From contig NZ_JACOPF010000003.1 of the NCBI RefSeq assembly GCF_014287475.1, positions 186,001 through 250,000 on the forward strand: a stretch of 64,000 nt of DNA, read 5' to 3'. This document shows positions 1 to 9,460 of the stretch, piece by piece. The stretch's first letter is position 1. Each line of letters starts with the position of its first letter. Position numbers and translations under genes: made by a program. Under the pieces are notes generated by a model, which saw only the letters and a program-made list of their open reading frames with translations, searched no databases and was not told the DNA's origin. This DNA comes from Mediterraneibacter hominis. GTDB lineage: Bacteria; Bacillota; Clostridia; Lachnospirales; Lachnospiraceae.

Positions 1-1022
1 GAAAATCAGAAGATGCGCGGTATTATCAGGATAAAGCAGAGGGAATACGGCAGGAAATTTTAAAGGAATATTTTACGGGAAACGGACGCCTTGCGATTGA
101 TACACAGACGGCGTATATCGTAGCGCTTGTATTTGAAATTGTAAAGGAGAAAGCGCAGAAGGAACTGATAAAGGGACAGTTCATACGCAGGATGAAAAAG
201 GATGGAGGCAGTCTCAAAACAGGCTTTGTGGGAACCCCTTTCTTGCTGGAGGCTCTTTCTCTGTGTGACAGAAATGATATGGCATATCAGATTCTTCTGG
301 ACGAAGGGTTCCCGAGCTGGTTGTATCCGGTAAAAATGGGCGCTACGACGATGTGGGAAAGATGGGACGCTTTAAATCCGGACGGAAGTATGAGCAGTTC
401 AGGAATGAACTCTCTGAATCACTATGCAAACGGCTCAGTAGAGGCATGGATCTATCACCATATAGCAGGGCTGCGTCCGGCCAAAGATGGAGCAGGATAT
501 AAGAGAGTCAAGATAGCGCCGATACCTGCGGCAAAGATAGGACATATAAAATATCAGTTTGAAAGTGCAAGCGGTACGTATCTGATTCAATGGAAGATAG
601 AAAAACAGGACGATAGAGACAAATTCCAGCTTGAAATAAAAATCCCATTTGGAGCAGAGGCAGAAATTATACTTCCATTTGTAGGAGGAGAAGTAAAAGA
701 AAATGGCAGTGTTATACAGTATGAAGGAACCATTATAAGAAAAGCGGGAAATTATTGTTATTCATATGTCTTGCAGAAAACGTTTAAAGCACACTATTCA
801 CTGGAAGACAGTGTAAAAGAGATGATAAAAAATCCGGCACTCAAAGAGTATCTTTATCAAAAAGTGCCTATGCTGGAAAAGGTGGATGGTGCGGAGATTC
901 AGAAGATGACGTTAAAAGAAATGAGCAAGCTGCCGTTTTTCCTTGGAATTGGAACAAGGCTGGGACTTGGTGACGAGGTATTAAAGGAAATCGAGGAATA
1001 TATTTCCGGAATTGAGAAATAA
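1..1022 (+). CDS. Alpha-L-rhamnosidase (GH78 family), C-terminal part
   Basis: The open frame is already running at base 3, so the gene is cut by the window edge and only about the last 340 residues are seen. The visible part has the six-hairpin GH78 pattern: 'YFTGNGRLAIDTQTAYIVAL', then 'TMWERWDALNPDGSM' (W/E substrate region), then 'SLNHYANGSVEAWIYHHIAG' and the C-terminal beta-sandwich. GH78 enzymes remove terminal L-rhamnose from plant glycosides and pectin side chains. A charged tail of about 70 residues follows the usual end of the fold and I do not recognise it. The kinase gene starts 37 bp downstream on the same strand, so this is probably the first visible gene of the sugar-acid operon. 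Confidence 0.85.
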   Translation, partial: KSEDARYYQDKAEGIRQEILKEYFTGNGRLAIDTQTAYIVALVFEIVKEKAQKELIKGQFIRRMKKDGGSLKTGFVGTPFLLEALSLCDRNDMAYQILLDEGFPSWLYPVKMGATTMWERWDALNPDGSMSSSGMNSLNHYANGSVEAWIYHHIAGLRPAKDGAGYKRVKIAPIPAAKIGHIKYQFESASGTYLIQWKIEKQDDRDKFQLEIKIPFGAEAEIILPFVGGEVKENGSVIQYEGTIIRKAGNYCYSYVLQKTFKAHYSLEDSVKEMIKNPALKEYLYQKVPMLEKVDGAEIQKMTLKEMSKLPFFLGIGTRLGLGDEVLKEIEEYISGIEK

Positions 1023-1059
1023 ACATGCACGATGGGAAATGAAGGAGGAATTAAGAAGT

Positions 1060-2007
1060 ATGCCTGAGATACTGACAGCAGGGGAAACAATGGCTGTTCT
1101 GGTGCCGGAGGGGACAGGTCCGCTGCATTATCACGACAGATACCAGTTAAAAGCAGCCGGAGCAGAAAGTAATGTGGCGATCGGAGTATGTAAGCTGGGG
1201 CACACTGCTTCTTTCCTTTCCCGTATCGGAGAGGATGAAATGGGGATTTTCATTTTACATACGCTTCGTGCGGAAGGAGTAGAGGTAAACAGAGTAAAAA
1301 CAGATTCCGGCTATCATACGGGACTAATGTTAAAGGAGATAGACGAGAGAGGAACGAAGGTTTTTTATTACCGGGAAAATTCGGCTGCCAGTCATATGCA
1401 GACAGAGGACGTACAGGAAGAATTTCTGCAGGGAGTAAAGATTGTACATCTTACGGGAGTGACGCCTGTATTAAGTAAAAGCTGCAAGGAAGCTGTGGAC
1501 AAATTATTTGCACTTGCACATCAGAAAAATATTCAGGTGTCTTTTGACCCAAACATACGCAAAAAGCTATGGGGAGATAAAGACTATAGCGAACTGATTA
1601 GAAATTATACGATGCAGGCGCAGATTGTATTGATAGGGTTAGATGAGGCCGAAATTTTACTGGAAACACGTGATAAAGACAAGATTTTTCATAGGTTATT
1701 TGTCAAAGGAAACGCAAGAATCGCAGCTATAAAGGATGGCGCAAACGGCGCTTTTGTATCAGATGGAAAGAGTATCGAAGAAATCCCGCCTTATCCCTGC
1801 CATCCGAAGGAAACAATAGGAGCAGGGGATGGATTTAATGCTGGATTCTTATGTGGAGTTTTAGAGGAAAAGCCTCTTGACATATGCGGAAAAATGGGCG
1901 CAGTGTGCGGAGCGCTAGCCACAGAGGTTACGGGAGACTTTGAGGGGTACCCGACACAAATACAGATGAAGCAGATTTTAAATGGAGAGCAGGAAATATT
2001 TAGATAA
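1060..2007 (+). CDS. kdgK: 2-keto-3-deoxy sugar-acid kinase, PfkB family
   Basis: A ribokinase/PfkB-family kinase of 315 residues. The C-terminal signature 'ETIGAGDGFNAGFLCG' holds the catalytic Asp and the anion hole, and 'SFDPNIRKKLW' is typical of 2-keto-3-deoxygluconate kinases. It would phosphorylate KDG or KDGal on C6 for the aldolase encoded next. An ATG 48 bp earlier is in frame, but the AAGGAGG at 1042-1048 favours the start at 1060. Next to a galactonate dehydratase it probably acts as the DgoK step, although classic E. coli DgoK is from another family. The order kinase, aldolase, dehydratase makes a complete De Ley-Doudoroff route to pyruvate and glyceraldehyde-3-phosphate. Confidence 0.85.
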   Translation: MPEILTAGETMAVLVPEGTGPLHYHDRYQLKAAGAESNVAIGVCKLGHTASFLSRIGEDEMGIFILHTLRAEGVEVNRVKTDSGYHTGLMLKEIDERGTKVFYYRENSAASHMQTEDVQEEFLQGVKIVHLTGVTPVLSKSCKEAVDKLFALAHQKNIQVSFDPNIRKKLWGDKDYSELIRNYTMQAQIVLIGLDEAEILLETRDKDKIFHRLFVKGNARIAAIKDGANGAFVSDGKSIEEIPPYPCHPKETIGAGDGFNAGFLCGVLEEKPLDICGKMGAVCGALATEVTGDFEGYPTQIQMKQILNGEQEIFR

Positions 2008-2050
2008 AAGCAGCCGCATTTAAAGGCAATTGGGAAATAGAGGAAACAAT

Positions 2051-2698
2051 ATGTTAGAAAGAGCAGATTTTAGAGAAATTTTAAAAGTAAATCCACTTCT
2101 TGCTATCTTGCGCAATGTAGAAGATGGAAAGCTGGAGCAGTATGTACAGACGGTAATGGACGGCGGCGTTTCTTTTTTTGAGGTCGCTTTAAATTCAAAA
2201 AACGCATTGGGGCAGATACGGAAACTAAAAGAAAGGTTTCAGAATGATATTTTGGTGGGTGCCGGAACGGTCATTACAGAAGAACTGGCGAAAAATGCGA
2301 TGGAAGCCGGAGCGGACTTTTTGCTGTCACCCTCTACAGACATACAGGTATTGAAGTACTGCGATGAAAACCAGATTGCATTCTTGCCTGGGGCAATGAC
2401 TCCTTCAGAGGTTACTACGTGTATGAGCTATGGCTATAGGGACATTAAATTATTTCCGGCGGGAGAGATGCCGATGTCTTATGTGAAAAGTCTGAAAGGT
2501 CCTTTGGACGGTACAGAATATGTGGCGATCGGAGGAGTAAATGAAGAGAATATCCAGGAATTTTTTAAGAACGGATATATCGGAGTTGGATTGGGAAGCA
2601 ATATGATGCCGAAGGATATTGTGGAAAGAGAAGAATGGAATGTCGGCACAGAATATGTAAGGGAACTGGTGAGAAAAATAGGAGGTGTCAGATCATGA
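2051..2698 (+). CDS. eda: KDPG/KDPGal aldolase
   Basis: A class I aldolase of 215 residues that cleaves 2-keto-3-deoxy-6-phospho-sugar acids to pyruvate and glyceraldehyde-3-phosphate. Family landmarks are 'FFEVALNS', 'VGAGTVITEELAKNAMEAGA', and the Schiff-base lysine region 'DIKLFPAGE' followed by 'IGGVNEENI'. The start at 2051 is chosen because an AGAGGA site lies just upstream; an in-frame start 21 bp earlier lacks a site. The stop overlaps the start of the dehydratase gene (ATGA at 2695-2698), so the two are translationally coupled. Whether it prefers KDPG or KDPGal cannot be told from sequence; the neighbouring dehydratase argues for the galacto form. Confidence 0.9.
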   Translation: MLERADFREILKVNPLLAILRNVEDGKLEQYVQTVMDGGVSFFEVALNSKNALGQIRKLKERFQNDILVGAGTVITEELAKNAMEAGADFLLSPSTDIQVLKYCDENQIAFLPGAMTPSEVTTCMSYGYRDIKLFPAGEMPMSYVKSLKGPLDGTEYVAIGGVNEENIQEFFKNGYIGVGLGSNMMPKDIVEREEWNVGTEYVRELVRKIGGVRS

Positions 2699-3843
2699 AG
2701 ATAACAGAAGTAAATACATATTTCGTCCGCCCCAGGTGGGGATTTGTTGAGATTCTGACAGACGATGGATATACAGGCTGGGGAGAAGCGGTGTTGGAAG
2801 GACATACTGCAACAGTGCTTCAATGTGTACAGGAAATGAAAGAATACCTGCTGGGGCAGCAGGCAGGAGACATTGAGAGAATCTGGACGACTCTTTACCG
2901 CGCTGGCTTCTACCGCGGCGGCGGCGTACTGATGAGCGCTATCGCAGGAATCGATCAGGCGCTGTGGGATATTAAGGGCAAATATTTTTCAGCTCCGGTC
3001 TATGAATTGCTGGGAGGGGCGCAGAGAGACAAGATGCGGGTGTATTCTTGGATCGGAGGAGATCGCCCGTCTGATGTGGGACAGGCTGCGCTGGAAAAGA
3101 AGAACGCAGGGTTTACGGCGGTGAAAATGAACGCCACAGAGGAGCTGCAATATATTGACACCTATGAGAAGATAGACGCTGTGCTGAACCGTGTGGGAGC
3201 TATCCGGGATACATGCGGAAAATATTTTGGCATAGCGGTGGACTTTCACGGACGTGTACATAAGCCAATGGCAAAAATTCTCGCCAAGAAGTTAGAAGAG
3301 TTTGATCTGATGTTTATAGAAGAGCCGGTACTTTGTGAAAATATGGAAGATTTCAAAGAAATCGCGGCTTCCTGCGACATCCCTATCGCGACAGGAGAGA
3401 GATTGTACACAAGATGGGATTTTAAACGCCTGTTTTGCGCAGGAGGGGTAGATATTATTCAGCCGGATCTTTCCCATGCAGGAGGAATTACAGAAGTTAA
3501 AAAAATAGGCGCAATGGCAGAAGCCTATGATGTAGCGCTGGCGCCTCACTGTCCGTTAGGGCCGATTGCGCTTGCTTCCTGCTTAAATGTAGACGCGGTC
3601 TGCCATAATGCGGTGATACAGGAACAGAGTATGGGGATTCACTACAATGTAGGCAAGAGCGTGCTTGATTATGTGAAAAATAAAGAAGACTTCCAGTTTA
3701 AGGATGGCTTTGTGGAACTGCCCAAGCTTCCGGGATTGGGGGTAGAGGTTGATAAGGCTCTCGTGCTGGAGGAAAATAAGAATCCCCATAGCTGGAAAAA
3801 TCCGGTCTGGCATCATGCGGATGGTTCGATTGCGGAATGGTAA
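2695..3843 (+). CDS. dgoD: D-galactonate dehydratase
   Basis: An enolase-superfamily (mandelate racemase/muconate lactonising group) enzyme of 382 residues that dehydrates D-galactonate to 2-keto-3-deoxygalactonate. It follows E. coli DgoD through its whole length: 'YRAGFYRGG', 'MSAIAGIDQALWDIKGK', the metal ligands in 'VDFHGRV', 'FIEEPV' and 'IATGERL', 'QPDLSHAGGITE', the base region 'APHCPLGPIALAS', and the end 'DGSIAEW'. GGAGG precedes the ATG at 2695, and the start overlaps the eda stop. Rhamnonate or gluconate dehydratases are relatives, but the match in these motifs is closest to DgoD. It is the last gene of the operon; the convergent regulator begins 18 bp beyond. Confidence 0.9.
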   Translation: MKITEVNTYFVRPRWGFVEILTDDGYTGWGEAVLEGHTATVLQCVQEMKEYLLGQQAGDIERIWTTLYRAGFYRGGGVLMSAIAGIDQALWDIKGKYFSAPVYELLGGAQRDKMRVYSWIGGDRPSDVGQAALEKKNAGFTAVKMNATEELQYIDTYEKIDAVLNRVGAIRDTCGKYFGIAVDFHGRVHKPMAKILAKKLEEFDLMFIEEPVLCENMEDFKEIAASCDIPIATGERLYTRWDFKRLFCAGGVDIIQPDLSHAGGITEVKKIGAMAEAYDVALAPHCPLGPIALASCLNVDAVCHNAVIQEQSMGIHYNVGKSVLDYVKNKEDFQFKDGFVELPKLPGLGVEVDKALVLEENKNPHSWKNPVWHHADGSIAEW

Positions 3844-3861
3844 ATGAAAACCCATTATGTA

Positions 3862-5430
3862 TCATGTGTGTGGGGGGGGGGCAGAGGGCTTTCGGAAAGA
3901 ACCGGCATTTTTGCCGGTGTATTTCCGGAATGTTTTTGAAAAATAGGTATAGCTGTTAAAGCCTACTTCACTGGCAATCTCGCTGATAGATTTATTTGTG
4001 TATGTAAGCAAGGCGGTAGCTTTTTGTATTCTCAATTCAACTAAGTAGTCGGTGAAACTTTTTCCGACTTCTTTTTTAAATTTTGCCGAAATATAATTAG
4101 GCGTCCGGTTAAATTTTTCTGCAACGGACTCTACCGTCAGAGGCTCCTTGAAATGATCGCCTAAATAGACGCAGATGTTTTGTATGATATTCGAATAGGA
4201 ATCTGCTGATAGTAAAGCATTATTTTGTAAAGACCGCAGGACAAATTTAACGAATGTATGAAAGAGAGTATCAAAATGTGTATGAGAGGCCAGGAGGCTT
4301 TGCTCGAACTCGAGGCTGGCTTCTAATTTCGTATGCCGGATGACATAAAAATACAGACGCTTAAAAAAGGCGGCAATATCAGACGGTTTATATTGTTTCT
4401 GACGACATTCTTTTTCAAAGGCTTCAAAGACATGGGATAATTCTTCCTGGTTTACGGAGAGTATACAGGAAGTGATCTGTTCTATATAGTCTTTTTGAAC
4501 TGTTTCCTGAAATTCTGGCATAGTGACAGTCTGATAGTCCTGATAAAACAGCACAGAGCCGGGGAGTTCATAATATGCCATATCAAGGGCTGAGACCGCC
4601 TGCGAATAGGCGCAGTGGATTTCTGAAATACTGACAGTATCTGAAATGCCTGCGGTAATCTTAATATTTTTATCTGTGAAGCTTGTGTTTAGCTGTTTTA
4701 TTTTATTTCTTAATTCCGTAAAGATGGTATGAGCAACCAGCTTTGAATAATCCCCTTTTCCAAGCAGCAAAAAAGAGTGTCCATCCAAAGGAAGGGGGAG
4801 CAGGCATTTTGTCTGATCCAAAAGTCCGGCTAAAGCGGAGTGGGGGAGTTCTGGAACAGGTACTTTTATATCAGAAGAATCTGCCCGTTCTACTTTTAAA
4901 ACAGCGGCAAAGAGGAGATTGCTTTCTAATATAAGGTTGTATTTATATTCTAAAAATTTTTTAAAGCGGTTTGTACTGTCGATTCTTTTCCCGGCAAGAA
5001 GAGTGTTTATAAAAATTTTTTCGTATACATTGTAGTAATCGCGGCTTTCCTGTCTTACATCCAGCAGAACCCGGACATTTTTCATAACGAGTTCAATCAG
5101 CTTCCGGGGTTTGACAGGCTTTAGAATATAGTCGTCAGCTCCCAGGCGAATGGCTTTCTGCGCATATTCAAATTCGGAATAGGCACTTAGAAGTATATAG
5201 CGGCAAGATTTGTCCAGAGTTCGCACTTTTTCCAGAAGTTCGATTCCGTCCATATTGGGCATGCATATATCCGCTATGATAATATCCGGAGAGAAACCAT
5301 TTATTTTCTGCCAGGCTTCTAATCCGTCTGCACATGCGCAGACATCATCTATTCCATATTCCTGCCAGTTAATTCCGTACGCGATGCCTTCACGGACTTG
5401 CAGGTTGTCATCCACAATCATTAGCTTCAT
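3862..5430 (-). CDS. YesN-type response regulator with AraC DNA-binding domain
   Basis: A 522-residue response regulator. The N-terminal receiver has 'IVDD', the phospho-acceptor Asp in 'DIIIADICMPNMDG' and the conserved Lys in 'ILKPVKP'. The middle (about 130-400) is the variable helical region of YesN proteins. The C terminus is an AraC double helix-turn-helix ('YISAKFKKEVGKSFTDYL', 'SISEIASEVGFNSYTYFSKT'). The start at 5430 is taken because a GAGGAGG site lies just before it; the gene overlaps the end of the kinase gene by 23 bp. It converges on the dgo operon and probably activates it. The last codons run through a 10-base G tract (3872-3881), encoding a Pro-rich tail. Confidence 0.88.
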   Translation of the reverse strand: MKLMIVDDNLQVREGIAYGINWQEYGIDDVCACADGLEAWQKINGFSPDIIIADICMPNMDGIELLEKVRTLDKSCRYILLSAYSEFEYAQKAIRLGADDYILKPVKPRKLIELVMKNVRVLLDVRQESRDYYNVYEKIFINTLLAGKRIDSTNRFKKFLEYKYNLILESNLLFAAVLKVERADSSDIKVPVPELPHSALAGLLDQTKCLLPLPLDGHSFLLLGKGDYSKLVAHTIFTELRNKIKQLNTSFTDKNIKITAGISDTVSISEIHCAYSQAVSALDMAYYELPGSVLFYQDYQTVTMPEFQETVQKDYIEQITSCILSVNQEELSHVFEAFEKECRQKQYKPSDIAAFFKRLYFYVIRHTKLEASLEFEQSLLASHTHFDTLFHTFVKFVLRSLQNNALLSADSYSNIIQNICVYLGDHFKEPLTVESVAEKFNRTPNYISAKFKKEVGKSFTDYLVELRIQKATALLTYTNKSISEIASEVGFNSYTYFSKTFRKYTGKNAGSFRKPSAPPPHT

Positions 5431-7180
5431 TGCTTTCCTCCTCAATTTTTATCTTTATTTTTACCATGCATCCCCAGTTTTTCTTGCTATATATTGTGAG
5501 CCCATAACCATCGCCGTAAGTAAGGCGTATCCGTTCACTGATATTTCGAAGGGCGAATGCAGTATGTCCTGTACTGTTTTGGATGAGTTCCATAAGCTTT
5601 TTAGAATCACAGCCAATACCATTATCCAAAATTACAATTTCTAAATCTTTTGCTTTCCGGCGCATCCGGATTTTTACCTTTCCTCCCTGGCGGACATCTT
5701 TTAGTCCATGATTTACAGAATTTTCAATGGGAGGTTGAAGCAGAAGCTTTGGAATTCTACAGGTATAGAGTGATTCAGGTATATCTAAGACAAAATCAAT
5801 CCGGTCTCCCATCTGACACTCCAGAAGAAAGAGATAATTTTCAATAAATGCCACCTCCTGCCTGACAGAGATAATATTTTTGTCAAACTGGAGAATATGA
5901 CGGTATATATCGGCAAGGGCTTCCAGCTGTTCGCTGACTTCGTAATCCTTATTCTGATAAGCAAGCCAATGGATAGAATCAAGGGCATTGTATAGAAAAT
6001 GAGGATTCATTTTGGCGAGCAGCATTTCACGTTCTGCGTCCTTAGTTTTTATTGTCTGTAAATATACCTGATTGATCAAATCATTGATATGGGAGACCAT
6101 ATCTTCAAATCCACGTTCGACATTTCCAATTTCATCATAGGCTGTTTCGTAAGATTCTTTTTCGAGCACACCGCTTTTTACAATATTAATCCGGTGAGAA
6201 AGCCGCTGCAAAGGATTTAAAATTGTCTTATTCTGTATCATTCCATAAACAACGCCAAATACAATACAAAAGAACAAGACACCCAAAATATAAAGGAGCT
6301 GTGTATCATAGATATTCAGTTTGTCCATTGTCTGGACGAGATACCATCCTCCAGTTTCGCATCTTGCGTACAAAACCATTTGCCTGCTTGTCGCTGAGAC
6401 AGAAAAATAGCCTGAACTATAGAGTCTGTCCTGGCTTTCCAAAAGATGAATAAATTGTTCCCCGTCTCTTGATTCTGTTTCTTTTTCAAAAAGTATCTTG
6501 CCATCTGGTGTACAGACAAGAACATTTTGAATGGCAGTTTCTCCTTCTGATCCGGTTGGGGCTATGGCTTCCAGGATTTGTGAAACATCCAGATATATGC
6601 GGACTGTACCTTGCTTGTTGTAGGTCATATCCTGCAAAATTGTAGTTTCATATATGATTTCATCTAATAGAAATGAATGAATACCTCTCTCAAAAAAGAC
6701 ATTTGATGAACTTTCCCATTTGGAGAGAGGCTGCGTTTGCTCTTGACCAGATGATGAAACTTCAGAAAGATATTGTTCGCCGCGTTGAAACAATATTTTT
6801 CCATCGCGGATAACAGCAATACAACTGCAATAGTCAATTTTATCACTGGCTGCCGTCATACGTTCTGAAGCAGTACGGTAATCCATGACAGAGGCACTCC
6901 CCTCTGCGATTGCCTGCACAGAGCTGTCATAGGCAAGAGACTGTGCCTCCTGCTCTGCCATGGTGCATAAATTTTCTAATTCTTTGGCAGATTTAGTAAG
7001 CTGACTGATTTGTGCCTCATACTGATTTTGCGCACTTAAATCAATAACACGAAGGGCAGTGTATAAACCGAGCAAAACCATGGGAATGATAATGCATGTG
7101 ATCAGAGCAATTAACATTTTTTGACGTATGGACAGGCGGCTGATAACATTTTTAAAATAGTGTCTTATTTTATATAACAT
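5408..7180 (-). CDS. YesM-type sensor histidine kinase
   Basis: A 590-residue membrane kinase. A first transmembrane helix at about residues 22-45 ('MLIALITCIIIPMVLLGLY') is followed by an extracytoplasmic sensor of some 240 residues. A second helix ('LLYILGVLFFCIVFGVVYGM') and a HAMP linker come next. The His_kinase domain carries the phospho-His in 'KMNPHFLYNALDSIHWLAY'. The ATPase domain has 'PPIENSVNHGLK' (N box) and 'ILDNGIGCD' (G box). AGAGGAT precedes the ATG. It forms a two-gene unit with the regulator above. YesM/YesN pairs generally sense extracellular saccharides and control sugar genes, so a carbohydrate signal is likely, but the ligand is unknown. Confidence 0.88.
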   Translation of the reverse strand: MLYKIRHYFKNVISRLSIRQKMLIALITCIIIPMVLLGLYTALRVIDLSAQNQYEAQISQLTKSAKELENLCTMAEQEAQSLAYDSSVQAIAEGSASVMDYRTASERMTAASDKIDYCSCIAVIRDGKILFQRGEQYLSEVSSSGQEQTQPLSKWESSSNVFFERGIHSFLLDEIIYETTILQDMTYNKQGTVRIYLDVSQILEAIAPTGSEGETAIQNVLVCTPDGKILFEKETESRDGEQFIHLLESQDRLYSSGYFSVSATSRQMVLYARCETGGWYLVQTMDKLNIYDTQLLYILGVLFFCIVFGVVYGMIQNKTILNPLQRLSHRINIVKSGVLEKESYETAYDEIGNVERGFEDMVSHINDLINQVYLQTIKTKDAEREMLLAKMNPHFLYNALDSIHWLAYQNKDYEVSEQLEALADIYRHILQFDKNIISVRQEVAFIENYLFLLECQMGDRIDFVLDIPESLYTCRIPKLLLQPPIENSVNHGLKDVRQGGKVKIRMRRKAKDLEIVILDNGIGCDSKKLMELIQNSTGHTAFALRNISERIRLTYGDGYGLTIYSKKNWGCMVKIKIKIEEESNEANDCG

Positions 7181-7286
7181 GACATATCCTCTTTTTAATA
7201 AGCTGTATTTTAATAAAAACAGTATGTAAGTACTGTTTATATTTTATCATAAACAATCTTTCGTATCAAAGAAAAGTGTAACAGTT

Positions 7287-7362
7287 CAGCCCACGCCATT
7301 CGTAAAACTGCACTGCGTGCTTATCGTGGCTGCCGCCACCGTTTTACTCATTGATGGGCGTT
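7287..7362 (+). repeat. 76-bp dispersed repeat, copy 1
   Basis: Starts CAGCCCACGCCATTC and ends near GATGGGCG. By eye about 65 of 76 positions match 11235-11310 in the same orientation. It contains the inverted pair GTAAAAC/GTTTTAC, so it can fold into a hairpin. It lies in the 354-bp gap between the kinase gene and glgB. The rest of that gap shows only a weak promoter for glgB (TATAAT at 7495-7500). Confidence 0.7.
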
Positions 7363-7471
7363 TAAGCTCATACAGATGTACACTCGCAAAAACATGCAGG
7401 CATGTTTTATGCTTCCCGCACACTGTAAGGCTGAAATGTTACAGAAAAGTAAAGAAAGGCGCTGCTTTTCC

Positions 7472-7500
7472 TTTTATTTTTTGGGTATATAAAGTATAAT
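7472..7500 (+). promoter_or_regulatory. Possible glgB promoter
   Basis: TATAAT at 7495-7500 lies 17 bp behind TTTTAT at 7472-7477 and about 34 bp before the glgB start. The -35 match is weak, so this is a modest prediction. Confidence 0.4.
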
Positions 7501-7534
7501 GAGACTATATAAAAACGAGCTGTGAGGTGGGCTT

Positions 7535-9460
7535 ATGGGAAAGAAGAAAAGCAAACAAAAGAAAGTTCTTCCTTATGAAATCGGAGAACTTGACCAGTAT
7601 CTTTTTGGTCAGGGGACACATTATGAGATCTACCAGAAGATGGGCGCCCATAAGGCGGTCAGAAATGGAAAAAGTGGCGTGTATTTTGCTGTGTGGGCGC
7701 CTCATGCAAGAAGGGTTGCGGTCGTGGGTGAGTTTAATGACTGGGATTTTGAGGCAGATTATATGGAGAGACAGGAGCCGGTAGGAATATATACCTGCTT
7801 TGTTCCTGAGGCGAAAGAAGGAGATTTGTATAAATATTGTATTGAGACAAAACAGGGAAAACGGATTTTTAAAGCAGATCCGTTTGCTAATTATGCAGAA
7901 CTCCGTCCCGGAACAGCTTCAAGAATTACAGACATCCATAATTTAAAATGGACAGATCAGCTATGGATGGAAGGACGTAAAACGTGGGACAATAAGAAAA
8001 GTCCCATGTCTATTTATGAGGTGCACCCAGGTTCCTGGATGAGACATCCGGGAAGAGAGGATGAGGGCTTCTACACATATCGGGAATTTGCTAAGGCAAT
8101 TACGAAATATGTAAAGGAAATGGGATATACACATGTAGAGCTGATGGGAATAGCAGAGCATCCATTTGACGGCTCGTGGGGATACCAGGTAACAGGATAT
8201 TATGCGCCTACATCACGGTATGGAACACCGGAAGATTTTGCATATATGATTAATTACCTGCACCGAAATAAAATCGGCGTGATTTTGGATTGGGTTCCGG
8301 CACATTTCCCAAGGGATGTACATGGGCTGGCCGATTTTGACGGCACTCCGACGTTTGAATATGCAGATCCTAAAAAAGGAGAACATCCGGACTGGGGAAC
8401 GAAGATTTTCGATTATGGGAAGCCGGAAGTGCAGAATTTCTTAATTGCAAATGCATTGTTCTGGATTGAACATTACCATGTGGACGGTCTGCGGGTAGAT
8501 GCGGTGGCTTCCATGCTGTATCTGGATTATGGCAAGCAGGACGGACAATGGACAGCAAACAAATACGGCGGAAACGAAAATTTGGAAGCAATTGCGTTCT
8601 TTAAGCATTTAAACTCGGTAGTACTCGGCAGAAATCATGGCTGTGTTATGATTGCAGAGGAGTCTACGGCATGGCCGAAAGTGACGGGGACTCCGGAGGA
8701 AGATGGACTGGGATTTAGCCTGAAATGGAATATGGGATGGATGCATGATTTTACAGAATATATGAAGCTAGACCCGCTGTTCCGTAAAAATGCACATCAT
8801 ATGATGACATTTGCCATGTCTTATGCATACAGTGAGAATTATATTCTGGTACTTTCACATGATGAAGTAGTGCATTTAAAATGCTCCATGATCAACAAAA
8901 TGCCAGGAGAAGGTTTTGATAAATTTGCGAATCTGAAAGCGGGATATGCTTTTATGATGGGGCATCCGGGGAAGAAGCTTTTGTTTATGGGACAAGAATT
9001 TGGTCAGCTGCGTGAATGGAGCGAGGAAAGAGAACTGGATTGGTTCCTTCTGTCAGAACTGCCGCATCAGCAGTTACAGGCATGGTATCGTGATTTGCTG
9101 CATCTTTATAAGAAAAACAGGGCAATGTATGAGCTGGATACAGATCCTGAAGGGTTTGAATGGATCAACGCAAATGATGGTTTCCGCAGTATTTTTAGTT
9201 TTGTGAGACACTCTAAGGACGGAAAGAAAAACCTTCTGTTTGTCTGTAACTTCACGCCGGTAGAAAGACCGGACTATTGCGTGGGTGTTCCGCGCAGAAA
9301 ACAATATAAATTAATTCTAAACAGTGATGATATAAAATATGGCGGTAAGGGAGAAGTAAGACCGGAAATTTATAAAGCTGTAAAAAAAGAATGTGACGGC
9401 AGAAAATACTCCTTCGCATATCCACTGCCGGCATATGGAGTAGCGGTATTTGAATTTTGA
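7535..9460 (+). CDS. glgB: 1,4-alpha-glucan branching enzyme
   Basis: A 641-residue GH13 enzyme that makes alpha-1,6 branches in glycogen. The N-terminal CBM48 has 'VYFAVWAPHARRVAVVGEFN'. The catalytic barrel has 'YEVHPGSW', 'GVILDWVPAHFP', the nucleophile Asp in 'DGLRVDAVASML', the acid/base Glu in 'MIAEESTAWP' and the stabilising Asp in 'LSHDEVVH'. A C-terminal beta domain ends the protein. A short basic N terminus (MGKKKSKQKK) is unusual but follows a clear GAGGTGGG site. No other glycogen gene lies beside it, so it is a stand-alone gene here. Its stop codon touches the palindromic element that follows. Confidence 0.95.
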   Translation: MGKKKSKQKKVLPYEIGELDQYLFGQGTHYEIYQKMGAHKAVRNGKSGVYFAVWAPHARRVAVVGEFNDWDFEADYMERQEPVGIYTCFVPEAKEGDLYKYCIETKQGKRIFKADPFANYAELRPGTASRITDIHNLKWTDQLWMEGRKTWDNKKSPMSIYEVHPGSWMRHPGREDEGFYTYREFAKAITKYVKEMGYTHVELMGIAEHPFDGSWGYQVTGYYAPTSRYGTPEDFAYMINYLHRNKIGVILDWVPAHFPRDVHGLADFDGTPTFEYADPKKGEHPDWGTKIFDYGKPEVQNFLIANALFWIEHYHVDGLRVDAVASMLYLDYGKQDGQWTANKYGGNENLEAIAFFKHLNSVVLGRNHGCVMIAEESTAWPKVTGTPEEDGLGFSLKWNMGWMHDFTEYMKLDPLFRKNAHHMMTFAMSYAYSENYILVLSHDEVVHLKCSMINKMPGEGFDKFANLKAGYAFMMGHPGKKLLFMGQEFGQLREWSEERELDWFLLSELPHQQLQAWYRDLLHLYKKNRAMYELDTDPEGFEWINANDGFRSIFSFVRHSKDGKKNLLFVCNFTPVERPDYCVGVPRRKQYKLILNSDDIKYGGKGEVRPEIYKAVKKECDGRKYSFAYPLPAYGVAVFEF

